Below, piece by piece: positions 10,287 to 20,137 of a DNA stretch of 64,000 nucleotides. How positions within the stretch are numbered: position 1 is the first letter of the stretch; each line of letters starts with the position of its first letter. The notes beneath the pieces are model-generated. The model was given only the letters and a program-made list of their open reading frames with translations. It ran no database searches and was not told the origin of the DNA. Position numbers and translations under genes: made by a program. Source of the DNA: Triticum aestivum (taxonomy: Eukaryota; Streptophyta; Magnoliopsida; Poales; Poaceae); contig NC_057796.1 of the NCBI RefSeq assembly GCF_018294505.1, positions 267,985,518-268,049,517 of the forward strand, read 5' to 3'.

Positions 10287-12535
10287 CTAGGTCATCCCGG
10301 ACGACCGTCGGAACGGGGGCAATGGCGGCGTCGAAATCAAAGTTGGGTCGGCATTCAAGAGGTGGTTGAAGACACGGGAGAAAGCGCGCTCAAGCAGGCC
10401 ACGCCCCCTTTCCTCCACAAGCTGGCAAGCTCTGGCACATCGAGCCTCCACGCGCGTCACCACCTCGGTGAAGAAGATCAGATGGCTGGCATAGTCATTC
10501 GAGTGAGGGGCCGGCACCTCCACGTCGCAAATATGGCCCAGGGTGGTGTTGGCCCTGTTCCGGAGATCCTGAAGCATAGGAGCATGCTCGCGCTCCAGCG
10601 TTCGTCGTTGGAGCACTTCCTCCGTGTTCTGCCATGCAACGGCCTCAGCGTCATCAACCCGCCTACGAAGGGAGCGCAGCTCGGCGCGGGCGGAGGCCAA
10701 GTCCACCTGCGCCGTAACCAGGGCGGCGGCCGTGGTCTCCGCGCGCCTCTCGGCCTCATCCAACATGGGCCTGAGGGCAGCGGCCCTGCCCGCATCCTCC
10801 GTACCCGCGAGCTTCAGCTTTAGGACGTACCTACCCTCCAGGTCCGCGCGAACCTCGGCCACTCGGCGATTCACCTCCTCCTCAACTCCGGCCTCGCGAT
10901 CCCCGACGGCATCTTCTGCTTGAGCAACTTGACGCTACCTCGTCTCCAGTCGCTCGAGCTCGAGGCTGTGCTCCACGGCTTCCAGGGCCAGCGTCTCACT
11001 GCGCTTCCAGACCTCCTCATCCTCCGCGGGCGTCCCCCTCAGCGATGCAAGAGCAGCCCTGCGCGCCTCCACCTGATGCTCAAGGGACGCGCTCCAGGCC
11101 CGGAGCTCCCACGCGCGTTCCTCCGCGGCCTCGCGACGGCGGTCAGCCTCACGAGCCTCTTCCAAGGCTCGCGAGCGGGCTTCATGGGCGATCTTGAGGG
11201 ACGCCTCGGCCTTCGCATTCTCAAGGTCGCGCTGATAGCGGCCGAGGTTGATGGCCACCCTCAGCTTGCGCCGCTCCTCCACCAGCCGGAGACCTTCGGC
11301 CTCAAGGCGCGAGTCGACACCCGCGAGCTCTTCACCAAGTCGGCTCATCGCGCCCATCACCTCCTGGAAGAGCTCATGACAAACCACGCTCCGCCCGCGC
11401 TCAAGCTCGAACGCTCAACCCTCCTCGTCCTCCACCTCGGGGGCTGTGGGCGGAGCGCCAAGCGGCGCGCCACCCCCCGGCAGGGGGCTGGGGGCTGACG
11501 CTGCACCTGACGCCAACCCGTCCTCGCGAGAAGCCCAAGCCGACTGAGGCTTGCTTCTTGAAGAGGAAACAAAGATCGAAGCCAACCAGCTGCTGCCCAT
11601 GAGCAAAGAAGGAGTCTTGGGCATGCCCGCCAAGCTCCACGCCAGACCGTGGGGGAGGGATGGCCAAGCTGCGGGCTCAGCGCGCCGCGAAGGCAGAGAT
11701 GCTCCCCCGACCGACCCAGCTCCAAGGGCGGTAGGAAGACGAGGAACGCTCAAGGCAGGTGGGGGAGTTGATGAAGGAGGAGGCCGCTTCTCGGGAGACG
11801 CAACAGCTTCAGCGGAAGGGGCCCTGGAGAACTGACGTCAGGATAAGGAGGCTACACGCAGGAAGCCGTGACAACAAGATACTTACGTGTCAATGGCGAT
11901 GTACTCCCGCCGCTTCAACGGCCCGAAGATGTTGCTGCCGCTAGGGGATCCTTTCCTCTTGCGGAGCTCCTCGAAGTCCACACAAAGGCGACCAAAACGC
12001 TGGACGTGGCGGCCGGTGCGCAGCATGGCCGAAAAAGAGCCTGGAAGGATATCTTCAGGGGTGCCCGGTCGTGGCAAACAACCAGGCACCGTCTCCCCGC
12101 AACCACCCAAGGCTCCTGGAGCCTTGGCCTCAGGAGTCGCAGGCTGCACCTCCTCAATAATCGGCGCCTCGGGAGGGGGGTCGCGGGCCCCTCAGGACGA
12201 CGCCCGAGGATCACCGCTTGGCATGTGCTCCTCAGTATTCGAGCCACCGGCCCCAGTCAGAGCTCGCCCTCCCGCACCTTCACCTGGGGCGAGCTCGGCA
12301 CCGGCGCGAAGAAGGGGACCACGACAACTGGGTTCTCGCGAGGCCCCACCAATCCGATCAGCCGCAGGCCCCATTCGTCAAAAGAAGGCATGCTCGCATC
12401 AAACTCATCCTTGTTCTTGCATCGATACAACAGGCAATTCTTCCCAGGCATTTCGGCCGGCAAGGGAAGCAGGGAGATTGGGGAAGCAAGGCGCAGGCGA
12501 CGGAGGAATAACTCTGTAGGACGAGGGGGCCGCAT
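10287..12535 (-). pseudogene. antisense coiled-coil gene of gypsy-1
   Basis: A gene-like region opposite to the element. Its best part is a single frame from about 11410 down to 10287, interrupted once by an in-frame TAG at 10935-10937. The two halves (150 and 195 codons) are rich in Ala, Glu, Arg and Leu with heptad spacing, for example EELAGVDSRLEAEGLRLVEE and READRRREAAEERAWELRAW, so a long coiled coil is expected. The second half ends in a non-coiled domain with HSNDYASHLIFFTEVVTRVE. An upstream exon candidate lies at 12535-12257 (NKDEFDASMPSFDEWGLRLI). Similar antisense ORFs are known in Tat/Retand-lineage gypsy elements. Role unknown; exon borders are not certain. Confidence 0.6.
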
Positions 12536-12688
12536 AGCTAGGCGGATTCAAAGGCATCGTGGGGAAGCGGAGGCGCCCATGTCCAATCAACCGCCATGCG
12601 TCAACCGAGGCCGCAGGCTTTTGGGGCTCGCGGTGCTCCGAACTTGACCCTTGGCTTCGCCGTGAAGCCAAGCCCGAGCGCACCTTGG

Positions 12689-12701
12689 GCCCGGGGGCTA
12701 C
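12689..12701 (+). other. polypurine tract of gypsy-1
   Basis: GCCCGGGGGCTAC directly precedes the 3' LTR. The G run is the expected primer for plus-strand synthesis and agrees with the plus orientation given by the primer binding site. Confidence 0.7.
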
Positions 12702-13645
12702 TGTCGGCGTTCTGGGAACGGGGGTCCCCAGACTTGCCTGCCTGCGGCCCGCGGCGTGGCTAAGCCGGCAGGCCGTACGGCCCATTTTCATCAACAAGGC
12801 ATCCAAGACCCACGCGAGGGTCCAAGCCTCGCGAGGCGGACGACGCAAGACCTCCTCTGGAGTGGCCTAGCCAGGCAGGCTCATGAGGAGCGGAGATATC
12901 AAGGCGGGACAAACCTCACGAGGCTCTCGTGACGTGAGCCATGACGAATGACACCAGGCGGGTGCCAGGCGGGCGCCAGCGCGCGCAACGTCCTTATTTC
13001 CTCTTTGGTGCTAAGGAGGCCAGCGCAGGCGAAGAGTACCGAGGCATCAGGCAAAGGTTGCCATATTGGTGCAACGAGACCAAGACCAGGAGGACAGCAA
13101 GACGAAGGTCATCGTGGACCCCAAGACGGCGTCACCACCAGAGCTTTTCGCAGGCGAAGACCACTTTTGTCAGGATAGCTTGTACTAGTTGTCCCCCTTC
13201 AAATTTGCCCGCCGTTGTTGGCTCCCTTCCCGCTCGATATTTGGGAAGAGGACCAGGGCCTATATAAGTAGAGCTAGCCACCATAGTAGGGCAATCGGAT
13301 CGGATCTTAGCTTGATCCAATCGAATCTGATCTCGTCTTAGCTTGATCCAACCCGATCGAGAGCCGACCCTAGCCACAAGAACACCTCAACCTCAGGAGG
13401 CTGTTCTTCCCTTGTACTGTTCATCATCAGCCCTAGAGGCAATCCACCACCACCACACTGGAGTAGGGTATTACACCACAACGGTGGCCTGAACCAGTAT
13501 AAACCTCGTGTCTCTCTGTGTTGCGAGTTCGTTGAGTTCGTCCGCGAGATCTTAGCGAGCTAGGGCGTAGATCGCTGAGGGAAAAGACTTCGCGTGCACC
13601 CCAGTGTTCGAACCTTAAGGGTTTGCCGGAACCCCACATCCGACA
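12702..13645 (+). repeat. 3' LTR of gypsy-1
   Basis: 944 bp, same length as the 5' LTR with about 33 substitutions and no obvious net indel. It keeps the TATATAAG box at 13261. It is followed by the duplicated GTTAG target site. Confidence 0.95.
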
Positions 13646-14040
13646 GTTAGGTCTCCTTACCAAACACATGGTCCCCCTTCATCATCCATGCATGCCTCCC
13701 GACACATCTATCACGCACACGCACACACAGAAACACATCCTCACTCTTATTGATAATATTGCAGTTCTACCCTCGGTTTGTCTAGTAGGCCTCTCCCACC
13801 ATCTTCGAGAAGCAACTCCACCACCCATCCAGCACTCTACCCCTCTCCCTCTCTCTCTCTCTCCTCTCTCTCTCTATCTCTTTGTCCCAACCTATTTCCC
13901 GTCCTTCACTTGTGTATGGATGTCGACTGATCTTCCTCAAGACATAGTTGGGTCTCTCCTTCTCAACACATATACGAGTCGATCTACCTCTCTAGTTAGG
14001 TCTCTGCCTCCCCCCTCCCCCCAAACACACTGATACATCG
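13646..14040. other. CT-rich stretch, right of gypsy-1
   Basis: Continuation of the pyrimidine-rich flank, including a (CT)n/TCTCTC microsatellite at about 13852-13882. It repeats phrases from 6950-7191. A 136-codon open frame here is a by-product of the composition. Confidence 0.55.
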
Positions 14041-14089
14041 AGTGGGCATTTGGATTAACTATGACAACCGTTAAATACGACATTACTTT

Positions 14090-14370
14090 AATGGTGCCAT
14101 TGCTTCATTTTACCAGCAACATTACATTAACAGCTGCTACAGAGTCGGTATTTGGGCACGGGAGAGTAGGCAGACCAGGACAGTTGCATTTCTAATGAAA
14201 AGAAGCAACTTATCTTAATGGGAAATTTAGCAGGACATGAAAAAAGTGCCATTGATTCATATTACTGGAGGCATTGCATTGAAAACAACATTGGTTTAAC
14301 GTGTCCTTACTTTTAACAGTGCGACTGCTACATTTTACCAGTGGCATTACATAAGAGTGGCTCAGGGCAA
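14090..14370. repeat. triplicated 45-50 bp motif
   Basis: Three related stretches begin near 14092, 14249 and 14316. Each reads roughly GTGCCATTG.TTCATATTACCAG.GGCATTACATT. Spacing is uneven, about 157 and 67 bases, so this is dispersed duplication rather than a clean tandem array. No gene is seen in 14040-14780. Confidence 0.5.
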
Positions 14371-14782
14371 CAAACATCAGAACAGGATATCCGGGTTGAT
14401 CCCATTTTTGTTCGGTATAGCCACCTTATACTATGTGAGGCTAGCAAATCTAGTGCTAGACTTACTCTGTTGACTTGTCCCCCAGTCCCCCCTTTCTTTT
14501 CTTTTTCAACCAATAGATCGGGTTTATATTGAGTTTGTACTGCGTTTCCCTTTATTTCCCTATTAGACCTAGAGACCAGTTGGATAGCCAGTCTCTGCTA
14601 CTTTTCACCCCCATTATTTCCTCTTTCGACCAAGTCCTAGATTCAGGTAACAAATCTTCCCCCACCCCCCACCCCCTTTCTTCCTTGATTGAACCAAGTA
14701 GTACTAGATTCGAGTGCATGAACTAGTTCTACCTCTTAACAGTAAAAAATTAGGTGGTTTTCGACCAGCCGATCGATCCTAT

Positions 14783-15229
14783 CTATGAGGGGGCCTGAGA
14801 AATAGTAAAAGATACAAATGCAACGACGTCAGGAGCTCGGGAAGTAGAGCAAGGCCGGTTTCGAAGGAAGTTATACCTGAGGGTCGCCGGGATGTCGCTA
14901 GGTGGGCGGCGAGAGGCCGGATCTGCCCACACTACGGCAGCGAGGAAGAAGGGGCCGGAGGCCCTCCCTCGCCAGCGGTGCTTGGGAGAGAGCGGCAAGG
15001 CACGCTGGTCGGGACGCGCCGGCAGTGGGTAAGAGCCGTCGCCGAGGACAACCGCGTGAACGTTGCACCTTCTCACCTTCCCCGGCAGAGAGGATCCAGC
15101 TGGACCTGTGACCAGCATTGAGCAGAGAGAGAGGGAGTGTGGCCACCACTATCGTGTTTAGATCTGGAGAGGACGAGACAGTGTGAAGAGAGCAACACTA
15201 GCAAGCACGGAGGCTCTTGCCTATATAGT
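14783..15229 (-). other. gene-start-like segment: TATA box, leader and first ORF
   Basis: On the minus strand CTATATAG at 15219-15226 is followed about 105 bases downstream by an ATG at 15118, which opens a 111-codon frame (MLVTGPAGSSLPGKVRRCN...). A GT donor-like site GGGAAG/GTGAGA lies 14 codons in, so the first coding exon may be short. G+C rises sharply over 14870-15120 against AT-rich flanks. The encoded protein is Arg/Pro/Ala-rich and not recognised. It may be a captured promoter and first exon; no downstream exon was identified. Confidence 0.35.
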
Positions 15230-15620
15230 GGAGTACTAGTTTTCTTTTGTCTACCGGAGCCAGCTTGACCTCGTCAATGACTGTCGAGAAGTCTTCATGC
15301 ACGTGCCCCGGAGGCGCAGTTGTCGTCATTTTGATCTGAAGCACCGGATTATAACATATAACACGAAAAAATGCCACATGACAAGAAATCATAACCTCAC
15401 TGCCCAAAGGAAACAACATGAATCCCGACGGACAAACTAGACGAGGATCAAAGCTCAAATTAAAGATAAACTCGTAGAAAAGGGGTCCGTCGATAGATGT
15501 CCTAATTAACATAGCCGGCTTGACCTAGATGGCAGCCGAGTAGTCTTCGTGCAGGTGCCCCCAATGACTAGCCCATCTCAGTTGTCGCTGTTTAACCCTC
15601 GTAGTGATCCGAAGCACATG
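15198..15620 (-). pseudogene. degenerate duplicated coding-like motif
   Basis: Two minus-strand stretches encode related peptides. One is PPGHVHEDFSTVIDEVKLAP (near 15320-15255); the other is GHLHEDYSAAI-stop-VKPAM (near 15562-15510). Both are followed or preceded by similar GTGATC.GAAGCAC phrases. The second has a stop in the motif. This looks like a broken gene with an internal repeat or two broken gene copies. Family not recognised. Confidence 0.35.
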
Positions 15621-16049
15621 ACACCTAATTTTGCGAGATGACAATAAACTTTTTTTTAGATTTCTCACCAGAACTACAACCCTGTACAACACAACCTGCA
15701 CGATATGTAGATGACAGCCAATCCAGGTGTGTCTGCTCGAGTCTGGTCACATGCATGGACGAACTGATCTTCCGTGTCTTGCAGGGATTGTCCAGGCACC
15801 AACGTATGTACAACACTTCTCTAGTACTATCGCTCGTCTCTCTCTTCTATTAACTCACCCGACTTGCGGGGCCGGGGAGTGTGCCTATGGTCGGTTCTCA
15901 ATTGCGGTCCCACATGAGTGTGCAAACGCAATATGACGCGCGTTCCGTTCGGAGAGTGGCGTGCCAGACCGACCGACCGTCTGGGGTGCGACGCGAACGC
16001 GACGGGCGTGCTGTATACTCCGTACATGTGTACCGCCGTTTTCTTGAGG

Positions 16050-16280
16050 CTTTGCTCCATGGCGCAATCCATGGATACAAAATTAATATACTGTACTATT
16101 TAAAAGTCGAGGGCGGGGCTTTTCCTGCACGGTAGTTGGGGCAGTTTCGCCTAGTCGGTTCAACAGAGACGCGAGAAGATGAGGGAGTTGGCTGCTGCAA
16201 ACATAGGGATGTGTGATTTGACAGCAAGTTACTGCTGGATAGGTGGGGCCCCATGATTTGACTTGCCATTATCATTTTAA
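16050..16280. repeat. direct repeat, copy 1, upstream of the exonuclease gene
   Basis: Shares TTTGCTCCATGGCGCAATCC, then GAGGGCGGGGC, then TGATTTGACAGC..TTACTGCTGGA and GGGGCC.CATGATTTGACT with 18980-19160 in the same order and orientation. Spacing differs by small indels. The two copies flank the exonuclease pseudogene at a distance of about 2.9 kb. Confidence 0.75.
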
Positions 16281-16929
16281 CTGCGGCGCTACGACCGGCG
16301 TGAGTCTCCCGATTCCTGACCACCTCCCAATGCTCCACCGTGTAGAGGCTGGCTCTTGCATGAGAGCCCACTCCTCCACTTTTTCCTTGCCTCTTTCCTC
16401 CACATATGCAAAAATGCCATGTAAAGCGGGCTTATAGCCCACTATTGTACTTACTTGCTCCTACAGGTGCTAAGCTTGCCATATAGGCATAAAGTCTGAT
16501 GTGGCAAGTTAATTAAGAAGAGAGAGACTAATTTGGTGACCCAAGGAAGAAACGGTGCTAAGCGCGTGTACCTAGGTGAAAAGACAATTTTGAGCTATAC
16601 CTAATTAAATGAAGAAAACTTAGCAACAAAAACTAAGCACCTATGCATTGGGGACTTGATTGCTAAGCCATTTAATGCCCTTAGCACCTCATCTAAGCAC
16701 CATTTCATTGGAAGAGGTCACTCCTTAGCAAATGCAATAAATACTACGAAGAAAGAGATAGAGAGAAGTAAAAAAAAGACTCTTATAGCCAACCTTATAG
16801 CTAACCTTGTTGTAGTATGAGTGACTAAGTGATGACTATGTATGACATGCCAACATCAGATAGCCTAACGCACCGTGTTAAATCTCTAAGGGCACGATCG
16901 CGCGAGCGAGGCGACGGTCGTGGTAGGCG
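16281..16929. other. non-coding stretch, MITE-like in parts
   Basis: No coding signal. Between about 16430 and 16830 the sequence is AT-rich with repeated GCTAAGC/CTTAGCAC phrases, and ends CTTATAGCCAACCTTATAGC. That pattern is common in grass miniature transposons, but I could not define ends or a target duplication. Confidence 0.3.
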
Positions 16930-16930
16930 C

Positions 16931-17107
16931 GACCATGATACGGGCTGCTGGCAGCCCTTGGATCTGAGATCGAACGGTCGCATGCTAAGTTGCTGAAAAT
17001 TTGCAGAATAACCCTCCAGGATAGGATATTCACCCATAGGTCTAGAATCACGCCATGCAACCGTTCGATCTCAGATCCAAAGGCTCTCGGAAGCCTGTAT
17101 CATGGGA
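16931..17107. repeat. small inverted repeat (MITE-like hairpin)
   Basis: The stretch 16931-16984 contains GGATCTGAGATCGAACGGT and ends in GCATG. It is the reverse complement, with a few mismatches, of 17054-17107, which reads CATGCAACCGTTCGATCTCA on to CCTGTATCATGGG. Arms of about 54 bp flank a 69-bp loop. Perfect pairing of the CGTTCGATCTCAGATCC core suggests a fairly young or constrained hairpin. No convincing target-site duplication was found. Confidence 0.75.
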
Positions 17108-17420
17108 GAATGGAAAGCTTCGTATCACCTGTAATTTTCCTAACGCTTGACATGACATCGAAAGCCATTTAATTGGGCGTCGAGTAGACATGACATCTAA
17201 TTGGGCCCCCATAGTACTGTGCATGAATCCATTTATCCACCAGGCAAGCCACTACCCTGCCATTCGCACGCCCCACTCAGCATTTTTACAATCAAAAACC
17301 GCTGGCAGTTCGCTCCTACTCGTCCCTGGACGTCCTTTAACATTACGGCAGTTCGATTGCAGTCATCCCGTCCTTTCACATTACGGCAGTTCCACTAATC
17401 CTAACCCTCCTCCCAAATCC

Positions 17421-18108
17421 ATGGCGTCCCAAATCTCCATGATCGGCGGTGAGTACAAGGTTAGAACCATCACCGGCGATGAGTTTGATGTCATCTACAC
17501 CCGTTCTTCCGCGACGGTGAAAGGATGCCTTGCTCGCTTCAGACGCATGTTCGAAAACTCAAATGATGAGTGGGTCGCTAGGCTAGATGTTGAGTACACC
17601 ACAGCCCTGGGACAAGAGAAGGATCTAAAGGAGGAAGAGAAGAAGAAGCCCGCCGTGATCCAGGTTTGCGTGCATGACTTATGCTTGGTCTACCACGTAT
17701 GCCATGCCGACGTTGAGTGCGAGGAATTTAAGAACTTCCTCAAGGGCGGCCCAGTCAAATTCGTTACTGTAGACTTTCCGAACGACAGAAAAGTCCTAGG
17801 TCGGATAGGCCTCGTTGTAGGCAACCCCTTCAACCTCCAGAAGAATCGGCTGCTGCCCTCCCGTGCTCAGCCTTCAATGCTGACCCTGGCAGGAGCCATG
17901 GTTCATCCTTCGTACGGTAAACTGGCAGTGGAATGTACTAGATATAAACCACATCCAGTATGCTGCAATGGATGGCTACCTTTCTTTCAATATCTACAAG
18001 GGTTGGATGAAGAGCAAGAGCCAAGTGTGCGGTTCAAGCAAAGAAGTATCGTCCAAGAGGAAGAGGGACAAGGACGAACTTGAGGACGTGGACGAGGACT
18101 CCGAGTAA
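17421..18108 (+). pseudogene. DEDDy 3'-5' exonuclease (WRN-exonuclease-like), frameshifted
   Basis: An intronless gene with ATG at 17421 in a good plant context (AATCCATGGCG). Residues 52-60 read VARLDVEYT, giving the first catalytic Asp56 and Glu58. A core beta strand VIQVCVHDLCLVYHV follows at 79-93. DFPNDRKVLGRIGL at 118-131 would supply the third Asp (Asp122). The frame then shifts near 17920-17932. The fourth motif, Tyr-x3-Asp in QYAAMDGYLSFNIYKGW (Tyr codon 17959, Asp codon 17971), is in the +1 frame, which runs to a natural stop at 18106-18108 after a basic/acidic KRKRDKDELEDVDEDSE tail. If read without the shift, it stops at 18081-18083 in unrelated sequence. The original enzyme would trim nucleic acid 3' ends, probably in the nucleus. 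This copy lacks the YxxxD motif in frame and is probably inactive. Confidence 0.8.
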
Positions 18109-18690
18109 GGTGGCAGTGTCATTGCTCATGGTGGTTCTAATGCAGTGTCTACCGGATTAGTTGCTTAGTTTAATTTCAGGTGTGCTTAGTTTAATTTGAG
18201 GGGTGTGTTGTGCTGAGCCCCCAGCAGAACTATGTTATGTTTCTTCTCGTCATATTTCTTACATTTCATCTTTCAGTTGGTATAGTACTACCACTCGTTT
18301 CTTCAAATTATATACGTACAATATATATGGCCAACATCATATAGCTAGCAGTTTAGTTGTCAAAGAATTTCAGGGTGCTTAGTTTTGTCAAAGAATTCCA
18401 GGGTGCTTAGTTTTATTTGAGGGGTGTGTTGTGCTTGACACCATTATTGTGACTCAAATCTATTTTTCCATGTTATAATGACATAAATACCGATGGACCA
18501 ACATGCCAGCTCTCCCTCTATCTCACTGTAGTAAAATAAAGTGTGGAGCCTACTTGGTCCCAACAGCGTTCTTATTTTCCTGTAAAATTATTCGCTTGGT
18601 TACTCCTGACAAGTGGGGCCACACTTATCATTGTGAGAATCGGCTTATTTTTGTCATTTAACATGGTCAACGGGTTTGACGTGAAAATAA
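18109..18690. other. 3' flank of the exonuclease gene with internal duplications
   Basis: No gene. The phrase CAGG.GTGCTTAGTTT occurs near 18178, 18371 and 18401. TTTGAGGGGTGTGTTGTGCT occurs at about 18195 and 18416. These duplications lie where the 3' UTR would be. Confidence 0.55.
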
Positions 18691-18692
18691 CA

Positions 18693-18850
18693 ATGTCTAA
18701 TGGCATTTTTGAGCAAGCATCTAACTTAACGATTGCATTTTTGAGATATCTAATTGCATTTTTGAGCAGGCATCTCACGGATCGATGGCATTTTTGAGTA
18801 GTTGTAACTTCTAATGGCAATACTGAGTAGTGATACACAACTAGTGGCAT
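18693..18850. repeat. degenerate tandem repeat, ATGGCATTTTTGAG unit
   Basis: Five or six copies of a unit close to TCTAATGGCATTTTTGAGCA, with spacing of about 30 bases, occur between 18693 and 18850. Later copies are more diverged (GGCAATACTGAGTAG). No coding role is apparent. Confidence 0.75.
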
Positions 18851-18979
18851 AAATAATAAGAACCCAAGAATTAAATAGGTATGCTAATTTCTTTATTTCT
18901 TTAATAGTACTATATGCATAATTCGGCGACGAGCGCTCTCTATATGTACCACCTTTTTTCTTTAATTTCATCTTGTTAG

Positions 18980-19160
18980 TTTTGCTCCATGGCGCAATCC
19001 ACCGATACTACTACTGTACAAAAGTATAATTTTTTAAAAAGGCTAGAGGGCGGGGCATTCTAGCTTGATCGTTTTCACGAGAGGCGAGGGCCTTTGTGAT
19101 TTGACGGCTCATTACTGCTGGAAGGCAGGGCCTTGTGATTTGACTGCTCGTATAAATGTG
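18980..19160. repeat. direct repeat, copy 2, downstream of the exonuclease gene
   Basis: Matches 16050-16280 in the same orientation, starting TTTGCTCCATGGCGCAATCC and including GAGGGCGGGGC and GTGATTTGAC.GCTC. Nothing coding is seen between 19160 and 19400. Confidence 0.75.
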
Positions 19161-19401
19161 CCGATGACCTGAGGAGGAGAAAAGAATCATGTGGTATACT
19201 CAAGTTTTCCACTGGAGTAGTACTACGACGGAGGAGCAAGAAACACGGCAGCCCAGTGCCATATGGCGATAAAAATGATCTAATTTCCTAGTCATCTCAT
19301 TGTTAGCATTGTTCTATTCGTGCCTCGCAGAGAACGTGACACGTGCGGCGAAACACCCAAAGCAAAAGAAGAAACACAGGAGCAAAAAAGAAGGAAGATT
19401 A

Positions 19402-20137
19402 TCACCCCAAATGATCTAATTCGCCGCGGAGTCGTAACTGCTTCTTCATCACCTCCACGACCTCCATCTCCTTGCGCGTCTCCTCCGCCATCTTCTTCAT
19501 TCTATCCATGACGCGGGATTTCTCGACGCGAGCCTTCATCATCCGTTCCACGGCCACATTACGTACCTTGACAGCAGCCGGGTGCTCGATGCGGAGCTTC
19601 ACCAACTCCTCCTTCTGTTCCATGACGAGGGCCTGCGGCATCTTCATCGAGGAACTACTATTCTCATGCAGTTTCTTCCAGCCGGCATTCTTCTCCTTCA
19701 GCAGGTCGAGCTCGTGGTAGAGCTTCGCCTTGTCCTCTGAAGTTGTAGGATTTCGTCGGTCGCCTTCTTCTCCGAGGCAATGTTGTTCTTCAGCGGCATC
19801 ACCAAGCCGGTGGTCAACTCCCCCTGCTTATTGAGCTCAGCGGGCATGTCGTCGAGGCTCTCCTACAGCAGCTCCACCAAGCCGTGGATGAACTCCTTCT
19901 GCTTATTGAGGTGCTTATTGAGCTGATCGGGCATGCCGTCGAGGGATAACGAATCCAGCGCCGCCAGCTCGGCATGTTTTCCTCCGCGGCTAGGGCGCTC
20001 CTGGGAGCCATCGCCTGCCCGTGAGAGATCTTTCGAAGTCTCTACATGGTGGCGAGCCCTCTCTTTTTTTCCGCAGCCTTGGTTGCCGCTCCCTTGTTAC
20101 GAGTAGTTCTCGACCTAGAGCTCTGTGCACCGACCAT
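19402..20137 (-). pseudogene. broken coiled-coil protein gene
   Basis: On the minus strand an ATG at 20137 begins MVGAQSSRSRTTRNKGAATK but meets a stop after 31 codons. Further on, other frames carry an internally repeated sequence, DGMPDQLNKHLNKQKEFIHG and DDMPAELNKQGELTTGLVMP, with a stop between the repeats. A last frame (19647-19402) encodes a Glu/Lys/Met-rich helix: MKMPQALVMEQKEELVKLRI, then RMMKARVEKSRVMDRMKKMA. At least two frameshifts and two stops break it. The Lys/Glu heptads suggest a coiled coil. No family recognised; it could be a captured gene or an old transposon ORF. Confidence 0.5.

Larger units (their letters stand above)
7192..13645 (+). mobile_element. gypsy-1: complete non-autonomous LTR retrotransposon
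   Basis: A 6454-bp element with two 944-bp LTRs (7192-8135 and 12702-13645), each TGTCGG...CCGACA, and an exact target-site duplication GTTAG (7187-7191 and 13646-13650). The primer site beginning TTTGGCGCACCAAG directly after the left LTR, and the purine-rich CCGGGGGCTA before the right LTR, set the plus orientation. The 4.6-kb interior has a gag-like frame and an antisense coiled-coil gene but no protease, reverse transcriptase or integrase motif, so it must have used proteins of another element. I counted about 33 differences between the LTRs by eye (about 3.5%). At the often assumed 1.3e-8 substitutions per site per year this is roughly 1.3 million years. Confidence 0.95.

Noticed and set aside
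11357..12650. Plus-strand frames of up to 259 codons in the right part of gypsy-1
   Set aside because: They mirror the antisense coiled-coil gene or are stop-poor because of high G+C. No domain or motif was seen.
13852..13882. Pyrimidine run as a regulatory element
   Set aside because: A simple CT microsatellite inside a CT-rich degenerate repeat; no gene next to it.
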